From Alopecurus myosuroides (Eukaryota > Streptophyta > Magnoliopsida > Poales > Poaceae): a stretch of DNA of 64,000 bases. The stretch is from contig CM054061.1 of the NCBI GenBank assembly GCA_028641055.1, positions 111,732,019-111,796,018 on the forward strand. The letters run 5' to 3'. A model generated the notes under the pieces. That model saw nothing but the letters and a program-made list of their open reading frames with translations, ran no database searches and had not been told where the DNA came from. The position numbers and the translations under genes were made by a program. Shown piece after piece: positions 55,842 through 64,000 of the stretch; position 1 is the first letter of the stretch; each line of letters begins with the position of its first letter.

Positions 55842-55945
55842 GGCTAACGGTACGAGCTCGAGCACGAGGAGGAAGGAGATGAGCGCGAGGAAGAAGATGG
55901 ACGAAGGCAAAGGCTGGGAAAGTTTTACCGCAGCGCTAAGACCCG

Positions 55946-55953
55946 TATTTATA
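55946..55953 (-). promoter_or_regulatory. TATA box of the Gypsy-1 antisense gene
   Basis: Minus-strand TATAAATA in GTGTATAAATACGGGTC, about 105 bp upstream of the ATG at 55841. Equivalent in sequence and position to the TATA box of the Gypsy-2 antisense gene. Confidence 0.7.
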
Positions 55954-56087
55954 CACGGAGCGAGTCAATCCCAGCCGTACGATGCGTTACGTGGCACTTA
56001 TCACGGCCGCCACGTGTGAAGATGAAACGAAGGGACGGTGAACGCTGTTCCGTGCCACGATCTTAATAGAAGATCGTGCGCATTTGC

Positions 56088-59000
56088 TGTCGCACCCGGA
56101 CTTCTAGAGGATACTCACCGTACGAACTGAATAGTATTTTGATTGGATTACGGGGCTTACCGGCTCCCGCGTCCCCTTACGGGTAGGCCAGCACTTATGT
56201 GCGACAACCAACCGTTACTGTTCACCGTCGATGTAAACTATCTCGTAGAAATCAGGACGCTACCATTGACGTACTTCATACCATACACACATGATACGTC
56301 AACGGCTTTGAACAAAAGGATAACACAACATGTCTCTAAGACACAAAAGATTGAAATAAGTTGCAACTGGCCCTCACTAGGGCTGAGAATAGCAAATACA
56401 ATCATCCAGAGGACACATGTCCCAACATAACATCATTACAACTCAGCGGAAGCATTCAAGGGGTCTGAGTACAGACAAATCCAAATTGGCTTAAGAAGCC
56501 GGGATTGAAAAGAAAACGGAGCCCATCCACGATGTCTCGGATCCTGCCCGGGTCCGCTAACTACTCGTCAGTAGCCTCATCAAACTCCACGTAGTAGCCG
56601 TCACCTGGATCCTCGTAAGCGTAGTCTGCGGAAACCACAGCCCCAAAGGGGTCAGTACATAAACGTACTGGCAAGCAAGACTCACAGTTCACCAAAGTGT
56701 AGCCCGTCAACACCAAGCACAGATGCCTTGGGATCAACGGAAGAAAGGGGTAATAAAAGATGCTGCAACTGGCTGCACTAACCCACTACAGAACATACTA
56801 CAACTTCCGGTGTAACAGAAAGAGATAAGATAGCGTATCGTAACCAACTATAGCTAACCACCAAACAAACCCATCCTGGATCTCGCCCCTTATCCAAAGA
56901 AGCAATCCGAGGATAACTCACACAGTTGGATTAATGATGGATCAATTTGTTGTGTCAATAAGCCTATTACTAGTCAAGTTGTCATTAGTTAGGTGTAAGT
57001 TGTTCTGAGTACTTGTTAGCCAGTACTTTCACCAAGTTAACCATAACCACGGAAAACACGGCTTCTCGAGAAGATTTATCCCTGCAGGGGTGAACCAATT
57101 TGGCCGTACACGTAAGAATATCCCGCCAGGATGGAAATGCACTTCCACCAAGCGAGGCACTCTACACAACTCAACTCTTCTTCGCATCAAGCCCAAAGCA
57201 CCACGTGCTGTGCGTGCGCGGCTAATCGAGCCCCACGAAGAAAAGGGGACCCTCATAGCACTGGAAGACCACGCCGCCCTAAATGCCGACTACAAAAGTT
57301 CCACCCTGGCCTCGGGTTCGTACCTGCATATGCGTGCATCAAATGGAAAGCCCGAACTAAGTGTGGTGATTTGGACGGGATGCGGATCGAGTCAAATTGA
57401 GGGGGCGCCCATACACGCTTCCCACATGCGGATAGTGCGCTCATCATGGATCAGTAGACAAGACCCTTTTCCTATTAGGGTCGACACTAGCAGGCCTCAA
57501 AACCACGCCGGGCCTCCTGCCGGTGCCTTATCAGCAAATTATTATTATCTCAAATTAACAGATTGTTGTTTAACATCGAGCCCCGGAATATAAACAGATA
57601 TGATAACAGAAAGTAACTGACAACAGACTCGAGCAAAACAACCCTAAGCATGCTAGTAAGACACAGGCTCAACCAATGGGGTGATGGGAGTGGAGGTGAG
57701 GCAATATCAGGGTTCAGGGTATCATGTGATAGGTTCGTAACAGAAGCAACGATACATATGGCTAGCAAAAATGGACAACGGAAAGTATCGATAACCAATG
57801 TTGAAAGGAACACAATGGTTCATGTGAGTGATAACTTGCCTGCAAACCCAGCAGCCGGGTACTGAGCTAGATCCTCAGAAGGGGTGTCGTAAGGATCGTC
57901 GGTCTCAACGTCGTCGTCTATCCGAGAAGAAGCAAACAAGCAATACAAAAGATAACCAATCAATATCATGGCATAGTGCACAAGCATGGGATGATGCATG
58001 TCAAGTTAATGGATGCATCAAAATAAACTAATTAACATGGTAACACAATTTAAATGGACACATATGCAATTTTGAGTTGCATATGAAAAGCCCATGGATT
58101 TTGGTTGGATTATTTGTATTCCAATTAACCAATAGGTGAAAATGGATTAGTATGATGCATGCATGAGGAAAACAACAAAATAACAACAATAGCTGCAAGT
58201 GGTAAAAGAATAAAACAAGTTTGGAAAATATTGGTTAAGTTTGGAAAGTTTGGTCACTTTAAGATGTCACACAAGCAATTGTTGTTTTCATCAAGTTAAA
58301 GTGTTCATAACAATTAACAAAATTTATATTTGAAAAGAACATCAAATTTTAGTTGGATTACATGTTTCAAATTTTGAACTAGGAGTTAGGATGAATTTAT
58401 TATGACTTAAACAATATTAAACAAGTTTTAAATGAGTTTAAAACAAGTTTGAGTTTTATTTGAATATTTATTTGTTCAAAGCATAGATTCAAATTAACAA
58501 TTGAAAAGTTTACACTTTGATGGTTTGCAAACATATTTTGCATGTTCAAAAATAATTTAAATTGAGCAAGTTATGATTTTAGCAATTTTAAATGATTTAA
58601 ATAAGGTTTAAATTATTTAAGCAATTTAAATTATTCAAACCATGAAACAAAATTTATATTTGAATAGGTTATTTGAAATAGCATTGAAAACATATTTCAT
58701 TTGCATGATTTGGATTTATTATGATATAGTTATGAGTTTTAGCAAAATACAATTGAATTATTTGAATTCACATTTGAATTGCATTTTGAAATTTCAAAAC
58801 AGTACACAAATGGCATAGTTGGATAGATGATTAAATTTGGAACAACAAACATATATAACTTTTATTAATTGGACTTACAGATTAGAAGTTATTAATGTTT
58901 TTGTTTTAGGGATTAATTCTGCCATATAAAATGATTTAGAAATTAAACAGAATCGTGTTAAACATTTGTGACAGAACAGCACCCTAGCCGCAGCCACTGT

Positions 59001-60713
59001 GCGTGGGCCAGGGGGCCAGCGTGGCGTGCCTTGCGCGCGCGTGGCAGTGAGGGCCGCTGACGGGTGGGGTCTGCCCGTCAGCACTGCTCGCAAAAAAGGG
59101 GGTTTTTATTCAGCGAGAGCGAGGGATCGATCCCTGCACCTCACGCTGCGCACGCTAGCACTGAACCACTGCAGTGTTGCGTTCGTTCTGTCAGTAACGT
59201 GGGCGAGAACAGGTTATCGTTCAGATCCAGCCACTAACTGAACTTTGCGCGCGACAGCGACTGAACCTGACAGATAAACTTCACCGGCGACGAGCGGTGG
59301 ACGCCGTGCTACGGGGCGGCGATCTGGTGGTGCTGGAAGCGTGTGCAGTGCGTGCACGGATGTGATGCAAGGAGGGAGGGGAAGTAGCTGGTGGCTCACC
59401 ACCGTTGTTGGGGTTGCAGCGGCTCGGTGACGAAACGACGGCGTCAGCAACGGCAGCTCCGCGGACGGCGGCGACAGTGGGGCGAGTCTCCGCGACGGCT
59501 GCAGTGTCCAATCGGAGGAGGAGGTGGTGGCGAGTCGATCCCAGCGATCAGATCGCGACGAGGGGCTCTGCAACGATGACGACGACCACGGGTTCAGGGA
59601 AATGGCGCCACGGTGGTCGGAGAGGTCGATGATCGCGGCGTCGAAACAGAGGCTTACCAGGGCTGAGAAAATGTTGACGAGGGAGAGGAGGGAACATCGG
59701 TTCGTTTCCCGTGAACAGCTAAGAAGGAGACGTACGGGGAGCGGTGGTTGCCATCGGGGTTCAGAGGTGAGCGTTTCCGGTGAGGTGGCAGTGGGAAAAA
59801 ATCCGGCGAGTGGAGAGGTGGAGTGGCGGCGGCGCGAGGGGGAACAGTCGCCTAGGGTTAGGGGTAGGTGGCGCGGAGCCCTAGGGGGGTATATGTAGGG
59901 AGTACGGGGGCGGGATCACCGTCGGGGTGTGACCGTGTCCGCCGTGGCGCTACGGATGGGTGCCGTACTGCGGGAAGAAAGGATCAGCTCGCGAACCGGT
60001 ACGCGCGCGGATGAAGTGGGCTGGGCTGCGCGCACGAGAGGTAAGAGAGAAGAAGTGGGCTGGGCGCAGCCCACTGCTCCTGGCGCCGTTCCTTTTCTTT
60101 TTTTAACTTTCCTTTTCTGTTTTTTTTTTTGTAGAGTTTGGTTTTGGAAGAAAAGGGTGAGATTTAAATTAGCAAAATTTTTATAAAAATTAGGTTAAGC
60201 TTGTTAGATCAATAGCAAACAGATGCCAAGGTTTGTTTTCAAAAAGTTTGAAAATAAACTGCTGTTTGTATTTGAACCAATTTTTAATGATTTTTAAGAA
60301 TTGAAGAATATTATTGAAAACATCATTTTAAATAGGTTGAACCCTATTATTTAATGTGATCAAAGATTATAATTGTTTGGTGAATTTCATAGATTCAAAT
60401 GGGTGCTGATTTGGGAATTTGATTTGAGTTTGAAATGATTTGGAATTAATTGATTGAATTAATTGTTTTATTAAAACCAACAATTTAATAAGTGATCCTT
60501 AGGGAATTAAATGAAAGCAATTGAGGTTTTGATTTGCATTTCTTTATTTGAAAAGATTGTAACAGACAAGTATGAAAACAAAGGTTGATTAAAGTTTGAA
60601 TTTCATTATGAAAACAATGCAAACAGAAATAAAATGAGGATGATGACATGATGCATTGCTTAAATTAAACGAAGAACAAAACAACTAGGGAGTTTTCATA
60701 CTTGGATGTTACA
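56088..60713 (-). mobile_element. 4.6-kb TG...CA insertion, probable giant solo LTR
   Basis: On the minus strand it begins TGTAACATCCAAGTATG at 60713 and ends CCGGGTGCGACA at 56088. Flanking pentamers TTTGC (56083-56087) and TTTAC (60714-60718) differ at one base. No gag-pol frame and no internal direct duplication of the ends is visible, so a single large LTR, or a large LARD-type element, is most likely. A promoter-like CATATACCCCCCTAGG is near 59890 on the minus strand, followed by a GC-rich leader (59000-59880). AT-rich blocks lie at 58020-58960 and 60160-60700. Long ORFs in the GC-rich block are compositional. Confidence 0.6.
59123..59168 (-). other. tRNA-like A-box/B-box pair
   Basis: On the minus strand TGGTTCAGTGC (59168-59158) resembles a pol III A box and GGGATCGATCCC (59134-59123) a B box, spaced as in a slightly short tRNA. 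Acceptor stem pairing and CCA are not evident, so this is a degenerate tRNA-like segment within the LTR, not a called tRNA gene. Confidence 0.3.
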
Positions 60714-60718
60714 TTTAC

Positions 60719-61674
60719 TGCGCAGTTCGCGTAAAAACCGGGAGCGGCGTCTTGTTTCCCGGTCAAAAAGCTGACTAGGTGGCCACCCATCTGCTACCAC
60801 TCCGTCACGTCCCATCGGGAGGAGGAAAGTGCGCCATGACGTCATGGCATGCATCATCAAAATCAAGATATTTTCGATTGGAAGTTCAAACGCGAAATTA
60901 ACTTCGTACGAACAAGAATTCCTTCGAATAAAAACAATTCCTCTGTGAACAAATCATGAAACAATACCTCTTTAAACAAGAGAGAAATACCCTATACACG
61001 AAAACTCTTTCGTATGGGCGCAATATTCCAAACATGAAAATTCTTTCATATGGACATAACTTTTTCTCAGCACGAAACTTCTTTCGTGTGAAACTCAAAA
61101 CAATCGATCGGGTAGGAGGAACCTACCTCTTTTACACATGATAATTTTACATCATAAAAACCTGGATTGTTCAGCCGACTAGGCACATCCGGATGCCATA
61201 TTCTTCGAATATGAAGGTAAGACCCAAAAAGATCTTTCTTTAGGACCTGGAATCGCACTCGAAAGCTGCGTCCTCCGATATAATTCCGTGTCAACAACAC
61301 GAAGAAAAATCCTAGCGGACGCGCCGGGTACCCCCATAGGTTAAGTTCGACTCGATAAGTCCACAACGGCCCAGTCGCAACAATCACCTTATCGGGTTCG
61401 AGTCGGAGGTCTCGAATCTGTGTAGGCCAGGAATGTTTTTGCCCTAGTCGCAATTAATTGGCCCTGATCTCTCGGGAGAGCCAAGCTACTGTGCCACATC
61501 CTTCTGCGCTAAAAGCCGCTAAAACAGGCACTCATGTTGCTCGATACTCGAGCATGAAGACTCGTTGCACAGGGAACACACCATTTAAACAGAAAACTAC
61601 CAAGCTGGTTATCCATAAAGACCAAGAAAGGTTTGACCGTCTACTCGACTGGAAAAATCCCACTCGAGCAAACG
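60719..61674. other. Gypsy-1 noncoding segment before the polypurine tract
   Basis: Contains a short run of imperfect hairpin-forming repeats at about 60905-61095 (ACGAAAACTCTTTCGT, ATGAAAATTCTTTCAT, ACGAAACTTCTTTCGT). A minus-strand frame at 61067-61453 contains FGSYLHIRRIWHPDVPSRL, echoing the RIWHPEIDV of the antisense gene's last exon; it may be a duplicated remnant. No gene is called. Confidence 0.4.
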
Positions 61675-61686
61675 CTCGGGGGCTAC
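61675..61686 (+). promoter_or_regulatory. Gypsy-1 polypurine tract
   Basis: CTCGGGGGCTAC immediately precedes the 3' LTR TGACGAAG. Same sequence as the three internal copies at 52768-54083. Confidence 0.75.
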
Positions 61687-62182
61687 TGACGAAGATATGG
61701 ATCCTGGACCCTGCGGATAAGGACACCCCATCTCAGGCCCAAGGCTAAGGCCCCCAAGAAGAGGCGCCCTTGGAATACTCCAGAAGGCCCACGTGAAGCC
61801 CACCCGCACTAACTTGCGGATTAAGCTAGGAAACTTGTAACCGACCTAGTTAGAGTTCGAGTCCTCTCCGGGTAGGACTCGAGACCTGGCCATCTATATA
61901 AGGCCAGGAGAGCCCCCAGGAGAGGACCAAGCAATAACCGCACGACCCAAAGCTTTGAACTTGAGACCTACTCTCGATTCGAGCACCACCATTGTAACCG
62001 ATCTAAATCTTCAATACAGATCGACAAGAGGCATGAGTAAGGGTTTTACCTCGACGAGGGCCCCGAACCTGGGTAAATCTCGCCCCCTGTCTAGCCGACG
62101 ATTCCACCAGCGCTCATGGGTTCTCCTAATCGAAACCCGATAGGTTCACCGAAGGGATTTGTTGAGTTAGGGATTCGACAGT
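61687..62182 (+). repeat. Gypsy-1 3' LTR
   Basis: 496 bp, TGACGAAGATATGG...GATTCGACA, followed by the GTAGG target duplication and return to CACTA coding sequence. About 2% different from the 5' LTR. Confidence 0.9.
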
Positions 62183-62665
62183 AGGGTTCTTCTGGGGGAG
62201 GAGCAACGTAATCTCCGCCATCAAAGTCATCAGCAATGAAATCCATGGCATCAAGATCAACGTCATTCTCCGGGTCTTGTGCCATCTCCATGTCAGGGGT
62301 AGGCGACGGCGCGGCGACGGTCTTGCCATGGCTCCGCTCCGGAGCTTCTAGAGGGGTTGTCTTCGAGGTGGTGCCTCGCGCCGGTAGTTCTAGAGGCGAT
62401 GTCTGCGGGGTGGCGCCCCTCTTCCCCAGGCGAATCTGGCTCTTCGGCCATTCCATGTTCCAAGGTATGCACTGGAGCAGCGTCAGGGTATCGGGGTCAT
62501 CTTCTTCTTGGTAGGGTTGAATGGGAGGCAACAAGTTGTAGTAGCCCGCCAATACCCGAAGCAATCGAACTCTATATACGTCTTCGCGCATCGGCTTGTT
62601 GTGGAACCTGCGGGTTGACGGTTGAACGATCATACCCACAGCAACATCCTTCAACACGCCGTCCA
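62183..62665 (-). CDS. CACTA accessory-protein exon, 5' portion
   Basis: Begins after a TTACACACAG acceptor (62667-62666) and reads VDGVLKDVAVGMIVQPSTRR, then EDVYRVRLLRVLAGYYNLLP, then a proline/threonine-rich segment and an acidic stretch (ENDVDLDAMDFIADDFDGGD) up to the Gypsy-1 insertion, continuing at 19232. This is the hydrophilic middle part of the En/Spm second-gene product of grass CACTA elements. Open here but interrupted by the 43-kb insertion. Confidence 0.6.
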
Positions 62666-62777
62666 CTGTGTGTAAGAGAGTGCATGGAACATCGTCGTTA
62701 TGCGGAAAACATGCAGGGCGTCAGAGATGCCAGTCTAAGGAAAAGGAAGATCGACGCTCCAACGCTTAACTATTTAC

Positions 62778-63491
62778 CTGGCTGGCGAGGGCGTCGAGCT
62801 CCTCTAGTGGCGAGGGGCCAACGACGGCGGGCGTGCTACTGTTGACTGGCGAGGGAGAACCGGCGGCGGGCGTGCAACCGATGGCCAGGCGGCGGTTGTT
62901 CGTTGGTGCACGCTCTTCATTCGGCGGAGGACCGCCCACTGTGGGCGTGCAACGGATGGTCAGGCGGGTAGAGGCGGGCGGAGTCACTATCGGCGCCGTG
63001 GTGTAGGCGGGCGGAGTCACCAGTGGGTCCGCCATCGTGGCGTTGTCCGGCGAGACTCTGGACAAGTCTCTTGAGTTGCTGCCCTGCACGCTAGGCACCG
63101 GGCACGGCCCCACTCGACCTCCTTCATTCCATCGAGTAACCACATCGTAGATGGTAGGCAAAACGCTGCCCATTTGTTCTGCCAAAGCTGTTTTGACAAT
63201 ATTAGGAATATCGGCAACTCTGGCCTTGAGGTCTGCAATCTCGCGATCGCGGGCTTCGTCACGTTGGATATCTTCGATGGTCCTCTTTCTATTCCTTCTC
63301 GCCTCCCTGGGCTCCTTGAAGTACTCTCTGGGCTTCGTCTTCGTGCCCAGGCCACAAACTCGGCCACCTGACGGCCTTTTGTGCTTTTCCTTCCCCTGCG
63401 TCACGTTCACCGTCCTGTTTAAACTATCGTCCCACGGGCCGTGCAGCCTCGGCATGGATGACGAGGTTCCACCACTTTCGATTTCTAAGTT
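62778..63491 (-). CDS. CACTA accessory-protein exon with coiled coil and repeats
   Basis: Starts after a TTGTGCAG acceptor (63492) and ends at a GCCAG|GTAAAT donor (62778). A charged helical region (EPREARRNRKRTIEDIQRDE, then EIADLKARVADIPNIV) is followed by a proline/threonine-rich region with repeated PPAxTxxxxRCTP and NSSTPAVVGPSP-like units. It continues the En/Spm protein of the next exon upstream. No enzymatic motif. Confidence 0.55.
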
Positions 63492-63592
63492 CTGCACAAT
63501 TAGCGTGAACCGTTTAGAATTCCACCAGTACACTATAATGCAATCGACTAGATCGTCGAGAGCAAACTAACTAGGGTGGTGTATTTACTTAC

Positions 63593-64000
63593 CAAGTTGT
63601 CATACAACGTCTTCACCTTCTCATCATCGGTAGTATACTCATTAGCTACCGGGTCATATGTAAACCGGGCCCTGATGAAGTTTTTTGTCCGCGGCGAGTA
63701 CTTTGCGAGAGGGTCAAGGATGCCCTGTTCTGCACGTTTGGCGTCCTCCTTCTCCCAATTGGGAATCGCCGCTCTGTAACCGCCGCATCCCAGTTTGTGG
63801 GTACCAATGTTCAACTTCCACATCCTCTGCCCCCAATCAGCGTTAGCCTTGGCGACTTCGCTCTGGCAAAGTACCTTGAAGTCCCGGAGTTCAGCTTCGG
63901 TGATTCTCAGCTCACTCGCTAAAACATCCTGCAAGCTATTTTTGGGGTCCAAGACCTTAACCTTCACCCGGTGTTTCCAGTTGGCCAAGGCGGTGTTCAT
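63593..64000 (-). CDS. CACTA En/Spm accessory protein (Transposase_24-like), partial
   Basis: Open to the window edge and ends at an AACTTG|GTAAGT donor (63593). Sequence includes ALANWKHRVKVKVLDPKNSL, then HKLGCGGYRAAIPNWEKEDA and YSPRTKNFIRARFTYDP. The G-YR-AIPNWEKxDA ... R-KN-IRAR pattern fits the Ptta/En/Spm plant transposase family (Pfam Transposase_24), which is the second CACTA gene and not the DDE transposase. The Met at 64000 may be internal; the true start lies to the right. Confidence 0.6.

Larger units (their letters stand above)
19233..62182 (+). mobile_element. Gypsy-1: Tat-type Ty3/Gypsy retrotransposon with nested insertions
   Basis: Two LTRs (491 and 496 bp, TGACGAAG...GATTCGACA) flank gag, protease, RT, RNase H and integrase on the plus strand plus an antisense gene before the 3' LTR. 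Target duplication GTAGG is perfect (19228-19232 and 62183-62187). Without Gypsy-2 and the 4.6-kb insertion the element is about 12.8 kb. By eye the LTRs differ at roughly ten positions plus small indels, about 2%. The second RNase H-like domain after RT and the antisense gene point to the Tat lineage. gag and pol carry several disabling changes, so the copy is not autonomous. Confidence 0.9.
15173..64000 (-). mobile_element. CACTA (En/Spm) DNA transposon, 3' part, hosting a large nest
   Basis: The plus strand at 15173 starts CACTACTAGGAAAAAGCTT, the classic CACTA terminus, next to a dense block of subterminal repeats. The preceding TCG (15170-15172) would be the 3-bp target duplication. Coding sequence on the minus strand at 15831-19232 and 62183-64000 belongs to one element split by Gypsy-1. 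The distal end, and any transposase gene (TNP2/TNPD type), lie beyond 64000. The element's own sequence in the window is only about 5.9 kb; everything from 19233 to 62182 is later insertion. Seen genes are transcribed towards 15173. Confidence 0.85.

Noticed and set aside
59123..59168. A functional tRNA gene
   Set aside because: No acceptor stem, anticodon arm or terminator can be assembled; only box-like words remain.
59214..59898. GC-rich proline/serine ORFs on both strands
   Set aside because: They lie in the leader-like part of the giant LTR, have no domains and overlap in opposing frames.

Overview
The window reads as repeat-rich plant nuclear DNA from a grass, most likely a large-genome Pooideae/Triticeae-type genome. 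Supporting signs are a CACTA (En/Spm) element with a CACTACTAGGAAAAAGCTT end, a Stowaway MITE with CTCCCTCCG termini, A^T-inserted Helitrons, two Tat-type Ty3/Gypsy elements with antisense accessory genes, an intact Ty1/Copia element and GT-AG introns throughout. I see no prokaryotic features. I cannot name the species.

Layout, left to right. 1-1962: the only likely host gene, a minus-strand first exon (1122-1370) with its intron to the left and its promoter to the right. 1963-4466: a non-autonomous Helitron upstream of that promoter, carrying a LINE fragment. 4777-15172: an uninterrupted tandem satellite, about 30 copies of a ~358-bp unit, with at least two unit classes arranged in a higher-order A1-B1-A2-B2-B3 pattern. 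15173 to beyond 64000: a CACTA transposon on the minus strand, inserted inside a satellite unit.

Inside the CACTA sits a nest. Gypsy-1 (19233-62182, +, TSD GTAGG) interrupts a CACTA exon. Gypsy-2 (21996-47521, -, TSD GCACT) interrupts Gypsy-1 between gag and protease. Helitron-2 (26135-38440, -) lies in an intron of the Gypsy-2 antisense gene. A Copia element (29642-36098, +) lies inside Helitron-2. A MITE (37224-37459) lies in Helitron-2, and a 4.6-kb TG...CA sequence, probably a giant solo LTR (56088-60713), lies in Gypsy-1.

How the genes relate. Both Gypsy elements carry gag-pol in one direction and a multi-exon gene running towards it from the 3'-LTR side, with its own TATA box, a putative-gypsy-transposon (Transposase_28-like) N-terminal domain, acidic or coiled-coil middle exons and a conserved C-terminal exon. 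In Gypsy-2 the eight exons keep one reading frame across all splice junctions, with a single nonsense codon, although a 12.3-kb Helitron occupies intron 7. gag-pol of both Gypsys is broken by stop codons and frameshifts. The Copia polyprotein is open throughout. The CACTA part seen here encodes En/Spm accessory proteins, including a Ulp1-like domain that seems to have lost catalytic residues, but no transposase. All domain calls come from reading motifs by eye; no database search was possible.
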